A program made the position numbers and the translations under genes. Of a DNA stretch of 64,000 bases, positions 12,406-24,719 are shown one piece after another. Source of the stretch: Lycorma delicatula (Eukaryota; Arthropoda; Insecta; Hemiptera; Fulgoridae); NCBI RefSeq assembly GCF_047948215.1, contig NC_134456.1, positions 55,631,959 to 55,695,958 on the forward strand, given 5' to 3'. The notes beneath the pieces are model-generated. The model had not been told where the DNA came from and did not search any database. It worked only from the letters and a program-made list of their open reading frames with translations. Each line of letters starts with the position of its first letter. Position 1 is the stretch's first letter.

Positions 12406-12510
12406 ATGGAAAACGTGCTAAGAATTACAAAAGCGCAGCGCTTATGTGAAGCGGGAAATTGTGAAATAGAGAGCCTACTCTTAAAAGGTATAATATCAAA
12501 ATCATTTTGA
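12406..12510 (+). CDS. Short ORF, possible exon or transposon leader
   Basis: A 34-codon frame beginning in a favourable context (AAAATGG) encodes MENVLRITKAQRLCEAGNCE and IESLLLKG before an AT-rich end. The codons before the Gly are less AT-rich than the surroundings, and AAAAGGTATAAT at about 12483-12494 could be a splice donor. I do not recognise the product and see no downstream exon. It could equally be a transposon ORF fragment or chance. Confidence 0.2.
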   Translation: MENVLRITKAQRLCEAGNCEIESLLLKGIISKSF

Positions 12511-12629
12511 TTCGCAATAAAATAAATCATTCTATTTTCAAACAGATATTGAAAAGTAAATGCAAGATAATGATTACAAACAGTAAATAATGGAATAATA
12601 AATTACAGCAGAAATTAATTATTTTTAAA

Positions 12630-13440
12630 TGGTAGAACAAAACAAAACTATTTTAATAATAAAACGATGAACGCCATCCACTTTGCAAGAATTATTAGAA
12701 TTTACGATGTTACTGTCATCAGAATCATCATCGTAATCATCGATGTCACTTTCATTATCTTCTAGTAAAAAAATAATAAATGATTCAATAGCATTGTCAA
12801 AAATGCGTCCTTGTGGCATAAATTCAGCTTCTGTTTCCTTAACTTTATTAAAATACAGCTTCCCGTTTTTTTTCTTTCAAACCCGCCACTTTATTTTCAC
12901 ATAGCTTTTGAATATCTTTGATATCAAAAGTTACAGTATGATTTGTTACGTCCGTTAACTTATGACCATCTCGATAGGATTTAAATTTGAGTGGCATGGA
13001 GGTATTTGGAGAACATCATGCCCATTATTTTTGTAAAAGTTCGTCAAACGCATAAACAGAAACGTTTTCTGTTTGCTTTTACCAGATTGTACAATTGTTG
13101 TTTCAGAAATCAAACGGCAGGAATGAATGAAGAACATAATGCTTCTGAAACCGATTATCATATCTTCTTTTATAAATTGGAAATCTGAAATTTTTCTAAA
13201 ACGGCCTTGCGACAGGGTGTGTTGTAAAAAATTACAACACAATTATTGGGAAGGTTGGAATTAACAATTCTTCTGTCCATTTTAAGTCATTTTCCGCTTT
13301 TATTTGACCTCTGTAATTACCACTTTTTAAACTTGCTTGCCAAATTAGTAAGGCGTTTGGTATAAAATCCATTTCTCCTCCGACACGCACTATAATAAAT
13401 TTGCTGCCTTTCGAAACAGTAACTTTTATCCATCACCTGA
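12630..13440 (-). pseudogene. IS630-type transposase, C-terminal two thirds
   Basis: Minus strand, in order: SKGSKFIIVRVGGEMDFIPN and ALLIWQASLKSGNY (about 13300-13410), KWTEELLIPTFP, a block near 13225 where the family has a DNA(x)YH motif, NGHDVLQIPPCHSNLNPIEM (about 12965-13030; the family has VLRLPPYHxxLNPIE with the last catalytic Glu), and a tail with an acidic patch DNESDIDDYDDDSDDSN near 12700-12760, as seen at the C-terminus of this family. The catalytic Asp of the DNA block reads as FYNTP, so it is lost. Multiple frameshifts. The family matches the N-terminal fragment at 55345-55872. Confidence 0.75.
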
Positions 13441-14460
13441 ATCAAAACACTACGATGTAGTGAGAGAAAGATTTTTCGAGATATATTCTCGGCCTATTTT
13501 CGGTTCTAAACATTTTTACGGTAGTCACGATACTGAATACGCTTAAATCTTATGTCATGTCGCTCTGAGAACTTTTCCGACATTTTCGACTTTTTTTCAA
13601 ATAAGTCTCTATTCCTGAATAACCAATGGCATCTTTAATCGCTAACCTTATCTTTTTCACCGTCGGCAGTTGTTTGTGAATTTTGTGAAATTTTTTTTGG
13701 TCCGTCCCGCCACACACTTGAATGATTCTGAGAAAGGTGATTGACTCATTTCCTGAGTTATAATGCTTGGCTTGTACGTATTATTTTTACAATAACTAAA
13801 ATCACGATAGCTTATAAACTGTAGTTATATACCTTACTTAGGCCTTTAGGCCAGATCTGTGCCAATTCGGCTTGGACAAGCTATAATTTGTGTATAGGTA
13901 TGAATATGAAACATTTGTGTGCTTTTGAAGACAAAAATTAATGTTAGTCATCAACTTAGATAATCGGGATGGACTTTAAATACAAATGATCTTGTATTTA
14001 CGCATACAGTTGAAATAGTAAAGGTTGATAGAAAAAGCATAATCAAATGAAATTTTCTTTAAAATATTACATTCGTATGGTTGTGATTAAATTTTGGCTG
14101 TATAAAGAGAAAATTTACCGAGATAGTTCTGCGTTTAACCATCATTTTTACTCGATAATTTTTACTAAGTTATGTTCCTATACCGTAGATTGAAGGTATA
14201 ACGAAGTAAAAATTTAAAACTCTTCTTTTTAAAAATTTTTAAATACTACCCATATATAGACGACCCATATAATAATTGGGCAAAATTTGTAGAAAATAGG
14301 TTCGGTCTATCCTGAGATATAAGGTCAAAAGCGGTGCAAAACACACATATATTAGCAAAACATTTGACACCCAATTTTTGGGACATCATATTTTGTCATG
14401 CAAGTCTGTCACAAGGAGAGCCATGCAGTATTTGTCCCTTACAAGAGCCATCAACTTTTT
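13441..14460. other. Mostly unassigned spacer
   Basis: 13500-13740 may hold the decayed upstream part of the IS630-type gene (minus strand KLPTVKKIRLAIKDAIGYSG reads open), but I could not align it. The rest is AT-rich with nothing recognised. Confidence 0.4.
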
Positions 14461-14984
14461 TACTACTTTCACTGGATCTATAAAAAATATAACATTAGAG
14501 CTTTTTTATTACATACGATCTAAATGAAATATTTTTATTTTTTATTAATAAAAATTAAAACAATAATTAACAGTGATAATTAACAATAATTAACAATAAT
14601 TAAACAATAATTAAGCAGTGTTTAATTCGTAACACAGCAACGTCATGTAATTTAAATATTTAATTCTATTCAAATATCTAATAAAAGTGCATGGGTCGGT
14701 TAAAAACTGTCGGTTAAAAAAGTCGGGTAAAAACTAAAATAATAACAAATTACATAAATTAAAAAAAATAATTTTATAATAAGTAAAGAAAACAAAAGCT
14801 TCAAATAAGGTAAATGCGTGATACAGAAGACCTGGAAAAGACAAGTGGTACACATTTACAACATTTATAATGGGTGTTTGTTTTAGAGTGATAGAATTTT
14901 GAATTGAAATAAAACACATAAAAAGGTAAGTTTGAAAACAATTTTGTTTTTATCAAAGATAATTTTTCCGTTTATTTTTGAAAA

Positions 14985-15560
14985 TAATTCCAACCACGAT
15001 TAACTTAGATCAACAGGACTAGACAATTCCAATTTTGAACCAATTTAAATGTAATTCGGGACCTATGTTGTTAATAACAAGAGTTATGTTTCCTTCCAAA
15101 GCGTGAATTGTTGTTGGTTTATCAGCATAAACAAAGAGCAAAACATCCCCAAAGAAAATAATCTACTGGTGTTAAGTCACATGATCTTGGAGGACAATTC
15201 ACTAGAATATTACGTCAAATAATTCGGTCGCAAAATTGATTAAATGAATGGAATAATTTGGTAGCAGGATGTGGTTTAGATACTTCCGATCTTCTTGAAC
15301 TATCACTGACAATACCGATATTTTCGTCTGTACTTACAGGTCTTGTTGGTTTTTCATGAAGTAGAATTAATGTTTTTCAAAAATTATCAACATTCGGACG
15401 AATAAGTTGCTCTGATGGACGATAAGGTGCACCATAAAAATTACTAAATACTCTACAAGTTTGGCTAACAGAACATTGATTTTTTTAATTATAAATGGTG
15501 TAATTAGAAACATATAATATTTGTTGCGGCCTCATTTTCTCCATGCTAATTTTCCAATGC
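14985..15560 (-). pseudogene. DUF4817-type transposase, internally deleted
   Basis: The minus strand starts with a remnant of the N-terminal domain (QTCRVFSNFYGAPYRPSEQL, HEKPTRPVSTDENIGIVSDS) and passes directly to the C-terminal part: FNQFCDRII, PPRSCDLTPVDYFLWGCFAL near 15180, and residues matching the family end. The whole central DDE domain is missing, so this is a deletion derivative that could only have moved with an enzyme from elsewhere. The right arm holds the same derivative at 59640-60180, with more of the N-terminal part lost. Confidence 0.7.
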
Positions 15561-15599
15561 TCATTATTACGAAAATTCATGAATAAAGAAGTGAACAAT

Positions 15600-17745
15600 A
15601 ACACAGATATGGATAAATGACATGTTTATTCTGGGGTGGAGATAAGAGTGGTGGTGAAGAGGGCCCCCACCTCAAAAACTTTACAATAATTCTAAATCAA
15701 GAAGTGAACAGTCACACAGAAACGGATGAATAACATGGTTATTCTGGGGTGATGATAAAGTGAGGTGGGGAGGAGGGCCCCCACCTCTAAAAATTTTCAA
15801 TAATTCATAAATCAAGAAGTGAACAGTCACACAGAAACGGATGAATAACATGGTTATTCTGGGGTGGTGATAAAGTGAGGTGGGGAGGAGGGCCCCCACC
15901 TCTAAAAATTTCCAATAATTCATAAATCAAGAAGTGAAGTCACACAGAAACGGATGAACAACATGGTTATTCTGGGGTGGCGATAAAGTGAGGTGGGGAG
16001 GAGGGCCCCCACCTCTAAAAATTTCCAATAATTCATAAATAAAGAAGTGAAGTCACACAGAAACGGATGAATAACATGGTTATTCTGGGGTGGTGATAAA
16101 GTGAGGTGGGGAGGAGGGCCCCCACCTCTAAAAATTTCCAATAATTCATAAATCAAGAAGTGAAGTCACACAGAAACGGATGAATAACATGGTTATTCTG
16201 GGGTGGCGATAAAGTGAGGTGGGGAGGAGGGCCCCCACCTCTAAAAATTTCCAATAATTCATAAATCAAGAAGAGAAGTCACACAGAAACGGATGAATAA
16301 CATGGTTATTCTGGGGTGGCGATAAAGTGAGGTGGGGAGGAGGGCCCCCACCTATAAAAATTTCCAATAAATAATAAATCAAGAAGTGAAGTCACACAGA
16401 AACGGATGAATAACATGGTTATTCTGGGGTGGCGATAAAGTGAGGTGGGGAGGAGGGCCCCCACCTCTAAAAATTTCCAATAATTCATAAATCAAGAAGT
16501 GAAGTCACACAGAAACGGATGAATAAAATGGTTATTCTGGGGTGGTGATAAAGTGAGGTGGGGAGGAGGGCCCCCACCTCTAAAAATTTCCAATAATTCA
16601 TAAATCAAGAAGTGAAGTCACACAGAAACGGATGAATAACATGGTTATTCTGGGGTGGCGATAAAGTGTCGTGGGGAGAAGGGCCCCCACCTCTAAAAAT
16701 TTCCAATAATTCATAAATCAAGAAGTGAAGTCACACAAAAACGGATGAATAACATGGTTATTCTGGGGTGGTGATAAAGTGAGGTGGGGAGGAGGGTCCC
16801 CACCTCTAAAAATTTCCAATAATTCATAAATCAAGAAGTGAAGTCACACAGAAACGGATGAATAACATGGTTATTCTGGGGTGGCGATAAAGTGAGGTGG
16901 GGAGGAGGGCCCCCACCTCTAAAAATTTCCAATAATTCATAAATCAAGAAGTGAAGTCACACAGAAACGGATGAATAACATGGTTATTCTGGGGTGGCGA
17001 TAAAGTGAGGTGGGGAGGAGGGCCCCCACCTCTAAAAATTTCCAATAATTCATAAATCAAGAAGTGAAGTCACACAGAAACGGATGAATAACATGGTTAT
17101 TCTGGGGTGGCGATAAAGTGAGGTGGGGAGGAGGGCCCCCACCTCTAAAAATTTCCAATAATTCATAAATAAAGAAGTGAAGTCACACAGAAACGGATGA
17201 ATAACATGGTTATTCTGGGGTAGTGATAAAGTGAGGTGGGGAGGAGGGCCCCCACCTCTAAAAATTTCCAATAATTCATAAATCAAGAAGTGAAGTCACA
17301 CAGAAACGGATGAATAACATGGTTATTCTGGGGTGGCGATAAAGTGTGGTGGGGAGGAGGGCCCCCACCTCTAAAAATTTCCAATAATTCATAAATCAAG
17401 AAGTGAAGTCACACAGAAACGGATGAATAACATGGTTATTCTGGGGTGGCGATAAAGTGAGGTGGGGAGGAGGGCCCTCACCTCTAACAATTTCCAATAA
17501 TTCATAAATCAAGAAGTGAAGTCACACAGAAACGGATGAATAACATGGTTATTCTGGGGTGGTGATAAAGTGAGGTGGGGAGGAGGGCCCCCACCGCTAA
17601 AAGTTTTCAATAATTCTAAATCAAGAAATGAAGAGGAAACAGAAGTGGATGAATAACATGGTTATTCTGGGGTGTTGATGAAGTGAGGTGGGGTGGAGGG
17701 CCTCCACATCAAAAATATCGACAATATTTCAGAAATAAAGAAGTG
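15600..17745. repeat. Satellite array, 19 units of 113 bp
   Basis: The GGGCCCCCAC core occurs at 15661, 15775, 15890, 16003, 16116, 16229, 16342, 16455, 16568, 16681, 16794, 16907, 17020, 17133, 17246, 17359, 17472, 17585 and 17698 (one unit has GGGTCCCC, the last GGGCCTCC). From 15890 on every step is exactly 113. Central units are nearly identical; edge units are more diverged. Each unit carries GAGGTGGGG and CCCCACCTC as an inverted pair around a short loop. Because 113 is not a multiple of 3, the minus-strand frames of 60-80 codons over the array (repeating FRGGGPPPHLTLS and KFLEVGALLPTSLY) are frame-rotated translations of the repeat, not genes. Confidence 0.95.
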
Positions 17746-18940
17746 AAGAGTAAAGCAGAAATACAACAATATAGAACTTATGTAATAGGTTAGAGACTAA
17801 AACCCAAAGGAAAAAATTATTAATCGGAAAGAAACCAGTTAACACTAATAATGTAAGAAGAAAGCTATCTAAGTAATAAATAAAAAATAAACAGAAATAA
17901 AACCATAATGATAGTGGAGGGCCACCGTGCTGAAAATTCAAGATCTTTATGAATTATTTTTTATTGAAAGTAACTAATGGAATTGAAGACATTTATTCGA
18001 AGTTGTGAGATTATTTGTATTGAAAATATTTTACTTTTTAATAAATCTTCTTAAGTTTTGTACTAAATCTTTTAATTTTTTTGCAATTTAGTTAATTTAC
18101 TTTTATAAACCCAATATATTTAATAAAGAGAAAAATATTTACAGAAGTTTGATTATTCTTAATTTAAAAAAAAAATCACCTCTTAAATGTTGAACCAAAC
18201 GTTTAAACATCAGGGATTAATTTCTTAAGATTTTTATTTTGTTGGTACGTCATTAATCTTCGAAAGGCTGATAGTTTTCAAACTAATTTTACTAAAATTT
18301 CATCCTTTTTTCTTCCATGTCTTGTTTTTAAAAGCGTAAATAACGTTTCAGTTATTTTATATTACAAGTGGTTGGAGTCTCCCCGAGATCCGTTTTCAAG
18401 TACTACTTTTAAGTGAATAATACACTGTAGTTATGAACAAAATATTTACACAGAAACAAGACTAGTCGAAAAAGGTTGAATCAGTTAATTAGCAACACTT
18501 CAGAAAAACATTTCTGTACTTTTCTAAGAAAACCCTTTTTACTGTTCCAAAGAAAGGTTTTAAAACCTAGAGAAACAAGAAATCAGACTTGTAAATTGTA
18601 AATACATTTAAAGAACTAAAGAAATAAAAAAAAAACAATAAATTAATGTAAAATTTATTGCCTGTATTTCTTTATCAATATTGAAAAATCACTTTGATTC
18701 ATTTAAATAATATATTTATTCCAAAAAAACATCGATATCTAATATTTTTTGTAAGTGTAACAGGGATGAATGGGATTTCATGTTGGTCATTCATCTTGGT
18801 CTTAAGTCTATAGTGGGTTCTATATTTTTGTAGAGATAAAAATTATTTAGATATAATAAATTATTATAAATTAATAAATAATAATTGATCTTAATTTAAA
18901 ATAATTTATATTATTATAATAATAATTATATTTTACATAC
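17746..18940. other. Non-coding part of the inverted duplication
   Basis: AT-rich sequence shared, inverted, with 56235-57280. Landmarks include GAAACCAGTTAACACTAATA and GAACCAAACGTTTAAACATC. No ORF or family recognised. It sits between the array and the mariner end in both copies. Confidence 0.6.
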
Positions 18941-19525
18941 GAGGTCTCTAAATAAAGTAATGAGACTGATTCAAAAAACTTTTTAAACCATCCAATTACA
19001 CATGGATTCTATCACCTTCGAAATAGTTCCCATTGGTAGCAACACAACGTCCAAACGGTTTTCCCCCTCTTCATAACCGTGTTGGAACTCAGAAACCGGA
19101 ATGTCCTTCATGTGGTGGCATACATTTTTTCAAAAATTTTCTAATTTTCCAGAATTGTGTCCTTCAAGTCAGGTGATAAAGGTGGTTGAGTAATTACAGG
19201 AATGTTTTTCTGTTCCAAAAACTAATTACTTGAGACTGCAGCGTGTCAAGGTGTGCATTTTCTTGATGCAGCATCCAGTTATCTTTGATGGCTGGTGTCA
19301 CGCGGGCAAATCTTTTCCGTAGTCTTTGAAGAATTTCTCGGTAAACATACTGATTTACAGTCTGTCCTGTAGGCTCCTTATGGACAATGACATTACTATC
19401 AAAGAAAAATATTAGCATGGTTTTGATTTTATCATTTTTGCTTTTTTTGGGATGTGGTGAGTTTGAGGGTGCCACTCCATCTTCTGGCGTTTTGATTTCT
19501 GGGTCGTACTCAAAGTTAACCTACG
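18941..19525 (-). pseudogene. Mariner transposase, C-terminal half
   Basis: The minus strand reads, with one frameshift, EYDPEIKRQKMEW (about 19480-19520), PKKSKNDKIKTMLIFFFDSN, GQTVNQYVYREILQRLRKRF, IKDNWMLHQENAHLDTLQSQ and, near 19010-19040, ATNGNYFEGD, the usual C-terminus of the mariner family behind insect GVQW3-like genes. The second catalytic aspartate, in the family HxDNA motif, is Glu here (HQENA). The terminal repeat is visible at 18941-18985 (GAGGTCTCTAAATAAAGTAATGAGACTG). The N-terminal DNA-binding half is absent. Confidence 0.85.
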
Positions 19526-20504
19526 CTCGTTTCGTGCGCTAACCTCGACTAATTAACAGTTGTGTTTTGATTAAATAATAAATAATTGCAATAATTACTG
19601 AATGTATTTACATATACAAAACTTTACTGTCTTAATTAGTCAAAGTTATCGAGCGTAAATTAAATTTGGTTAAATTATATTTTAAAAATAAACATAAATG
19701 GTTATAAAAATGGTAATATAATGGTTATATCGGGTGATATTAACAATCACCTAAAAGAGTTTGCAATTCAATGGTCGATAAGCTAATACGTAAGAACCTA
19801 ATAATGTTATCTTAATGATTTATTATAAATTATTTAGATTTTAATTAAATAGAGATTGAGATTAAATTATTCCTAAGATCCTCGAATTGATTGAATCCAA
19901 GGTATACGACATGTTCACAGAACAGAAAGTTAATTGTATTTATACTGTTTTATATTCACTTTTATTTAGTCGCAAGCCGTTGAATGGCACTTTTTGTGGG
20001 ATGGATTTTAATAACCAACTACGATATAAGTTTCCTATGTACTTAATAGCCACCTGAACTATCCTAGAACAACTCCAGTTTTTTTATAGGGAAACTAACA
20101 AAACTCCTGTCTTCTATATGGTTTGTTATTCAACATTACTGGATTAATAAAGCAGTAAATAAGTTTTAGATACGGTCATCACCATGTCCACTTTATTCTT
20201 TACAATTAGGAATGTTTAATTTTCAATTCATATAAATAATCATCTCCACTCCAAACTAAAGACTGTTTTTTAATTTTTAACTGTTTCTATAATAAGACTA
20301 TTTTTTTAACAACTAGCTTACAATAAAATAATAGGTCGTTTATTAAAGCCTTTTAGGCAAGACAAGCCTAATAAATTTCATGTTTTTATCTGCCATTATT
20401 AAAAGAATTAGCGTACTTTGTTAAACACTCTGTATATTTTGCATAAAGCTACCTGTAAAGTAGACTTTTTTATTTGTTTGACGAAAAATTCGACACGTAA
20501 GCTC
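19526..20504. other. No gene seen; AT-rich
   Basis: Nothing recognised on either strand. Confidence 0.5.
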
Positions 20505-20582
20505 CAAACATGTGCATGATAAATCCCATGGCAATTTTGTAGCGATTAAAACCGCCATGTCTGACAGGGATTCGAACCGAGA
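20505..20582 (-). mobile_element. SINE head fragment
   Basis: Minus strand: a B-box-like GGTTCGAATCC, then CTGTCAGACATGGCGGTTTT and CTACAAAATTGCCATGGG. The arrangement of B box, CAGGCATGGCATTTT-like block and CTACAAAATT parallels the SINEs at 51521 and 45289. No A box or tail is recognised, so this is a fragment. Confidence 0.5.
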
Positions 20583-20724
20583 AAAACGAACAGGGTAAAT
20601 AAAGTATTTACTATTTATGTAAATAAACTATTTACTTACTAGTAAGTACGCAGGAATAATAAGAATTTTCAGTTTTATCACTTGACGGGATCACAATTCC
20701 GGGAAGGATGACCAATATATATAT

Positions 20725-21420
20725 ATACGAAGGCTGTTCAGAAAATAACAGAACATATTCAGTTACGCGCCAATGGAGATATTTAGTGACGTGCGGTTGG
20801 CAGCATTGTATTCCACATAATCTTTTCTGTAACCACATGATCTTGCATTATTGATATTTGTCTTAGTTTTCTTTTTATTGTTATTTGAGTGCAACATGTT
20901 TAAGTATTTGTAGCGATTTTCAAAAGCAACGATACAAATAACATTTTGCGTGAAACTAAAAAAAACTTTCATCACATAAACGTTTTAAATTTTGAAACAA
21001 GCTTACGGAGATGTTGCTCTGGGTCTTATGTAATGTTACGAATGGTTTTCACGATTTAAAAGCGGTCGTCAGTAGATCGAAGATGACCCTCGTCTAGGAA
21101 GGCATACATTCGACTTTCACTGATGACAACCGCGTTCAGAAAATCAACGATTGCAAATCGGCAATTGATTGCCAGATTTGCCATTTTAACTAAAAAACTG
21201 AACATGCATCGAGTTACAGCAAAGTGTGTTCCTGGTTTGACGGCCGAGCAGCAGAAGAACATCGAGTGGACGTTTACCGGCAACTTCTTAAACAAGCCGA
21301 TGACGATGAAACATTCGTGGAAAGGATCATGATTGTCCTCCGTCAGCCTCCCTATTTTCTTATTTCCAAAATTAAAATCGGCGATGAAAGGACGCCGTTT
21401 TAAGGCTATTGATGACATAA
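20725..21420 (+). pseudogene. Mariner transposase, N-C deletion fusion
   Basis: It starts with a mariner-like end (GGCTGTTCAGAAAATAACAG near 20731). The plus strand then reads LKQAYGDVALG (20991), CYEWFSRFKSGRQ and IEDDPRLGR, the second helix-turn-helix of mariner, followed by LTKKLNMHRVTAKCVPGLTA and RVDVYRQLLKQADDDETFVE. Directly after ERI comes PPYFLISKIKIGDERTPF and AIDDI, which match the family's C-terminal LFPKLKxxLKGRRFxxIDDI block. The catalytic core between them (the first two Asp) is therefore deleted. Frameshifts also break it. A 69-codon frame at 21123-21332 is an open part of the same gene in two reading phases. Confidence 0.75.
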
Positions 21421-22026
21421 ATAACTGTTAAAATACAATATTAAATATCGTAAACAAAGAAAAATAATTCATAAGCGATTTAACACTACTATTGTTTCGA
21501 GCAAAATAATCGTTTAATATGACAGAGAAAAGACTTGTTCCAAGATCAACGCACTCCACCGTAAAGAATTATTTAATACCACTGTTAGGTACAATACAAG
21601 TCCCGACATTGCAAGAAAACATTCTTTCACGTTTTACCACCCTATGTCACGTCACACGACAGCCAAGTTCTAACATAAGATGAAAGAAAGTATAAGTGAA
21701 TTCGATAATAATTTAACAGAATGTAATCAAGATAATCATTACTTTTACTGTATGTTTTAAAAAAAAAAATTAAATAGCAATTTGGATTTTTTTTTATCGG
21801 TCAGTTATAATCTCCATAAATCAAATTCGCGTAGACTTGCAGCGGAATTAGTTTGAAACAATAAAACATGGAAAGTACCATAAAGAAATACCCACGTGTT
21901 TTAGTACTAACGACCTCGGTCTCTTTCATTCAAAAGGAAAGTTTCCTTCATATTCGTATAAGCTGCAAAATTCAGGTTGTCACCCCCAACACGCCTTAAG
22001 CTCACAATATGAATTATCACAAAAAA
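21421..22026. other. No gene seen
   Basis: May include the mariner's decayed 3' end; nothing assigned. Confidence 0.4.
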
Positions 22027-22131
22027 ATCTGATGTGGACACCAGACTTCCTTGTACGCCTATTAAATTACATATACACATATTTTTAAAATTAAAAGTAT
22101 ATAAAATTTTATTTCATTAATAACTTCTTGA
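22027..22131 (-). repeat. Dispersed repeat family T, 3' part
   Basis: The reverse complement of CTGATGTGGACACCAGACTTCC through AATTTTATTTCATTAATAAC matches the end of the copies at 28560-28661 and 44365-44529 (TTATTAATGAAATAAAATTT ... TTAATAGGCGTACAAG ... CACATCAGATTT). Confidence 0.7.
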
Positions 22132-22170
22132 TATTTTTTTTTATTGTTATAATTGAATTATTTATCGTTA

Positions 22171-22235
22171 TTTGAAACTCAACCACCAAAGAACACCGGT
22201 ATCCCACGATCTAGTATAGAAATCCGAAACATAGC
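22171..22235 (-). mobile_element. SINE body fragment
   Basis: AACCACCAAAGAACACCGGT and CCACGATCTAGTAT repeat the body of the SINE at 6519-6806 (same strand) almost exactly. No head or tail. Confidence 0.75.
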
Positions 22236-23908
22236 AAGGCAATATTGATGGTAGGGAGAGCCGATCTAGGTTTAAAATAATTGTTTTTTTTTGAATTTCT
22301 TTTTAAAACCTTTATTTATTTAAAATTTTCATAATAATGACAATAAATGTTAGTCATAATTCACCCCCTTCCCACCGAAAAAAATTCTTTGCTAACTTTT
22401 GGTTGTACATTTTTTCACTAGAATTTTTTTTAGTTTCCTCCATTTAATATAGTAAACGTAGAACTATAAAAAAAAAAAACATTTTGAAATGTGATTTTGG
22501 AAATGAGGGAACAGGTAAAAAATAAAAAATACCGAATATTTGAATTTTTTAAACTATTTTTTGGTTTATTTAAATTTATAATGATAATTTTACAAACCAT
22601 CATCGATTACCCCAACCCCAAAAAATTATGGTTTTTTCATATACAATTATTTTTCCATTATATAAAAATAAGAAACCGATGCCAGGAAACTTCGTTGTAA
22701 CCAATGTCACTTTGTCGTTGTTATATGCGTACCTCGATAACAACGCATACGTAAATTAATTGTTTGCAATTCTTCGTAAAATGTCGACGGTCAGAAGTAG
22801 GCATAATAAAGAGTACATTTCATATTAATGGTTTCTATTTAATTTTACAAATTCAATTAGTTCAATTCAATTCGAAACATTCAAAATTAAAAAAAAAACT
22901 AGTTTAAAAAATTCTTGTTTTTTTTTTTCTTACCTTAATTTTTATTGATAAAATTTACTTTATATTACATTTTCTAAATTCAATAGCCCGTTTGTACGAA
23001 AAAAGCTGCATCTAGATAAAAATAAGAAAAGGAACGCCGAAATAAACTATTAAAGCGATTAATATGAGAACGTAGGCTAAGGATGTGTAAAGAAAGCGAG
23101 AATATTTATCGGGAAAATTAACGTAACTAATTTTAATTAGAAAATCAAACAAACAAATTTGTTTGAGATGATCAGGCCGGCCGTATATCTCGATGTTAAG
23201 CAACGATGAAAAGAATAAAATGAAAAATATTTTCAAATAGTTTACGCGGATGAAGTATTTTTTCGTTTAAATTATCTACCAAAAATACATAGAACGGGAT
23301 TACCACTAGAAAATAGAGTAAGCGTTATCAACCAGAAACGACCCGGTTTGTGAAGAAAATAACAAATTGAACATACAAATGTATATAAACAAAACATTAA
23401 TAATATGTGGGAGCGTTTAAATAACTTTTTAACTGTTAAAAAAAATGAAGTATAACAGATGTTCCTGCTTGGAAACGATCTATTTTTTTACGGTTATCAG
23501 AAAAATATAACGTTATGAGGTAATTAAGTGTAACTTTGATGTCTTTAAGTATATCACACAAAAATAATTTTATTATGTTGTTCAAGTTTTACCGTTTAGA
23601 CAAACACAGCAAACAACATTCAAGGTTATGACTTTTAAAAAGAGCATCATTAAATAAGATTATCATAGATTGTATGCTGTAACCGATCTAATAATATCTA
23701 CAGTATTATCGTTAATACTTTTCATTCATTCACAATTTTTTAAGCATTCTTTATATAGAGTTTTATAATAACCTGATGAAATAAATAATTATCAAATAAA
23801 TTATGTAAAATTATTACAACTAGGATAAAAGTGGATTATACTTCTTTTTTTTTTACCGAATTTATAATAAAATTACAACAAAGAACAAAAAATTGCAATA
23901 ACACCTTT
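22236..23908. other. No gene seen; AT-rich
   Basis: Only short ORFs with Lys/Phe/Ile-rich translations typical of AT-rich DNA. Confidence 0.55.
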
Positions 23909-24395
23909 CAGTAATAATAATAATAATAATAATAATAATTTATTTTTTTTTTTTATTAGTTTGTATTTTTTGTGCAATAGGACAGCCTTTGTGTATTACA
24001 CAATAGTACATAAAAAAGAATATCTATATACATTAAATATAAATTAAAAATGTCAATATAAATTAAAAATACAAATTTTAATCATTAGTTCATAATAATT
24101 ATTAGTCATTGGTTAATAATCATAGCTCATATAATTATTAGTTCATAAAAATAAGAGTAATACTGGTGTTTTAATTATGTTACACAATTATATTATTATA
24201 TGTCTTTGCATAAATACAAGATTACAGATAAACATATACACTTAATTAAAAATACACATAATTCAGGAAACAAAATTAAATAATATAGTTTAATAACAAT
24301 AATAACATTAGTTACAATTCAAAAATTTACATCTTATTATCTCCTTCATCCAATTACATTTAATTAGAATTTCAGTTACTTATACAGCACTGTCA

Positions 24396-24433
<38 letters not shown>

Positions 24434-24719
24434 ATACACACACATATATATATGTGCAGGTAAAAAAGACACAAAAGAAATTTACGTCATTGTTATACAA
24501 TATAATTGATTTTAATTATTAAAATATTTATTTATTTATTAATAGAAAATTGTTTTAATTTATATAACTTAACTACGGTCAAGCAGAAGAGGGTTAGTGA
24601 AGTTCTGTAGTAATCTAGTATTATGGGTTTTTATACTTTTAATATCTATATTATATCGGAGTAAAACCTACTCAGTTCAAAAACAAAATTCTTCCTCGGT
24701 TGAAAAAAGTCTATTTTAT

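Larger units (their letters stand above)
14461..19312 (+). repeat. Left arm of 4.6-4.9 kb inverted duplication
   Basis: The whole stretch reappears in reverse orientation at 55884-60497, about 36 kb away. Matching landmarks in order: TACTACTTTCACTGGATCTA (14461) with its complement at 60478-60497; the deleted DUF4817-type transposase; the satellite array; the AT-rich 1.2 kb; the mariner end GAGGTCTCTAAATAAAGTAA (18941) with its complement near 56220; and the transposase block up to GGCTGGTGTCACGCG (19291-19313). Divergence by eye is roughly one base in eight, outside the arrays. Confidence 0.85.

Noticed and set aside
15681..17286. Minus-strand frames of 60-80 codons with repeated GGGPPPHLTLS
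   Set aside because: They are translations of the 113-bp satellite; frame changes every unit and the same peptide appears in shifted phases.
15600..17745. CRISPR-like array
   Set aside because: The repeats are contiguous with no unique spacers and the DNA is clearly eukaryotic; it is a tandem satellite.
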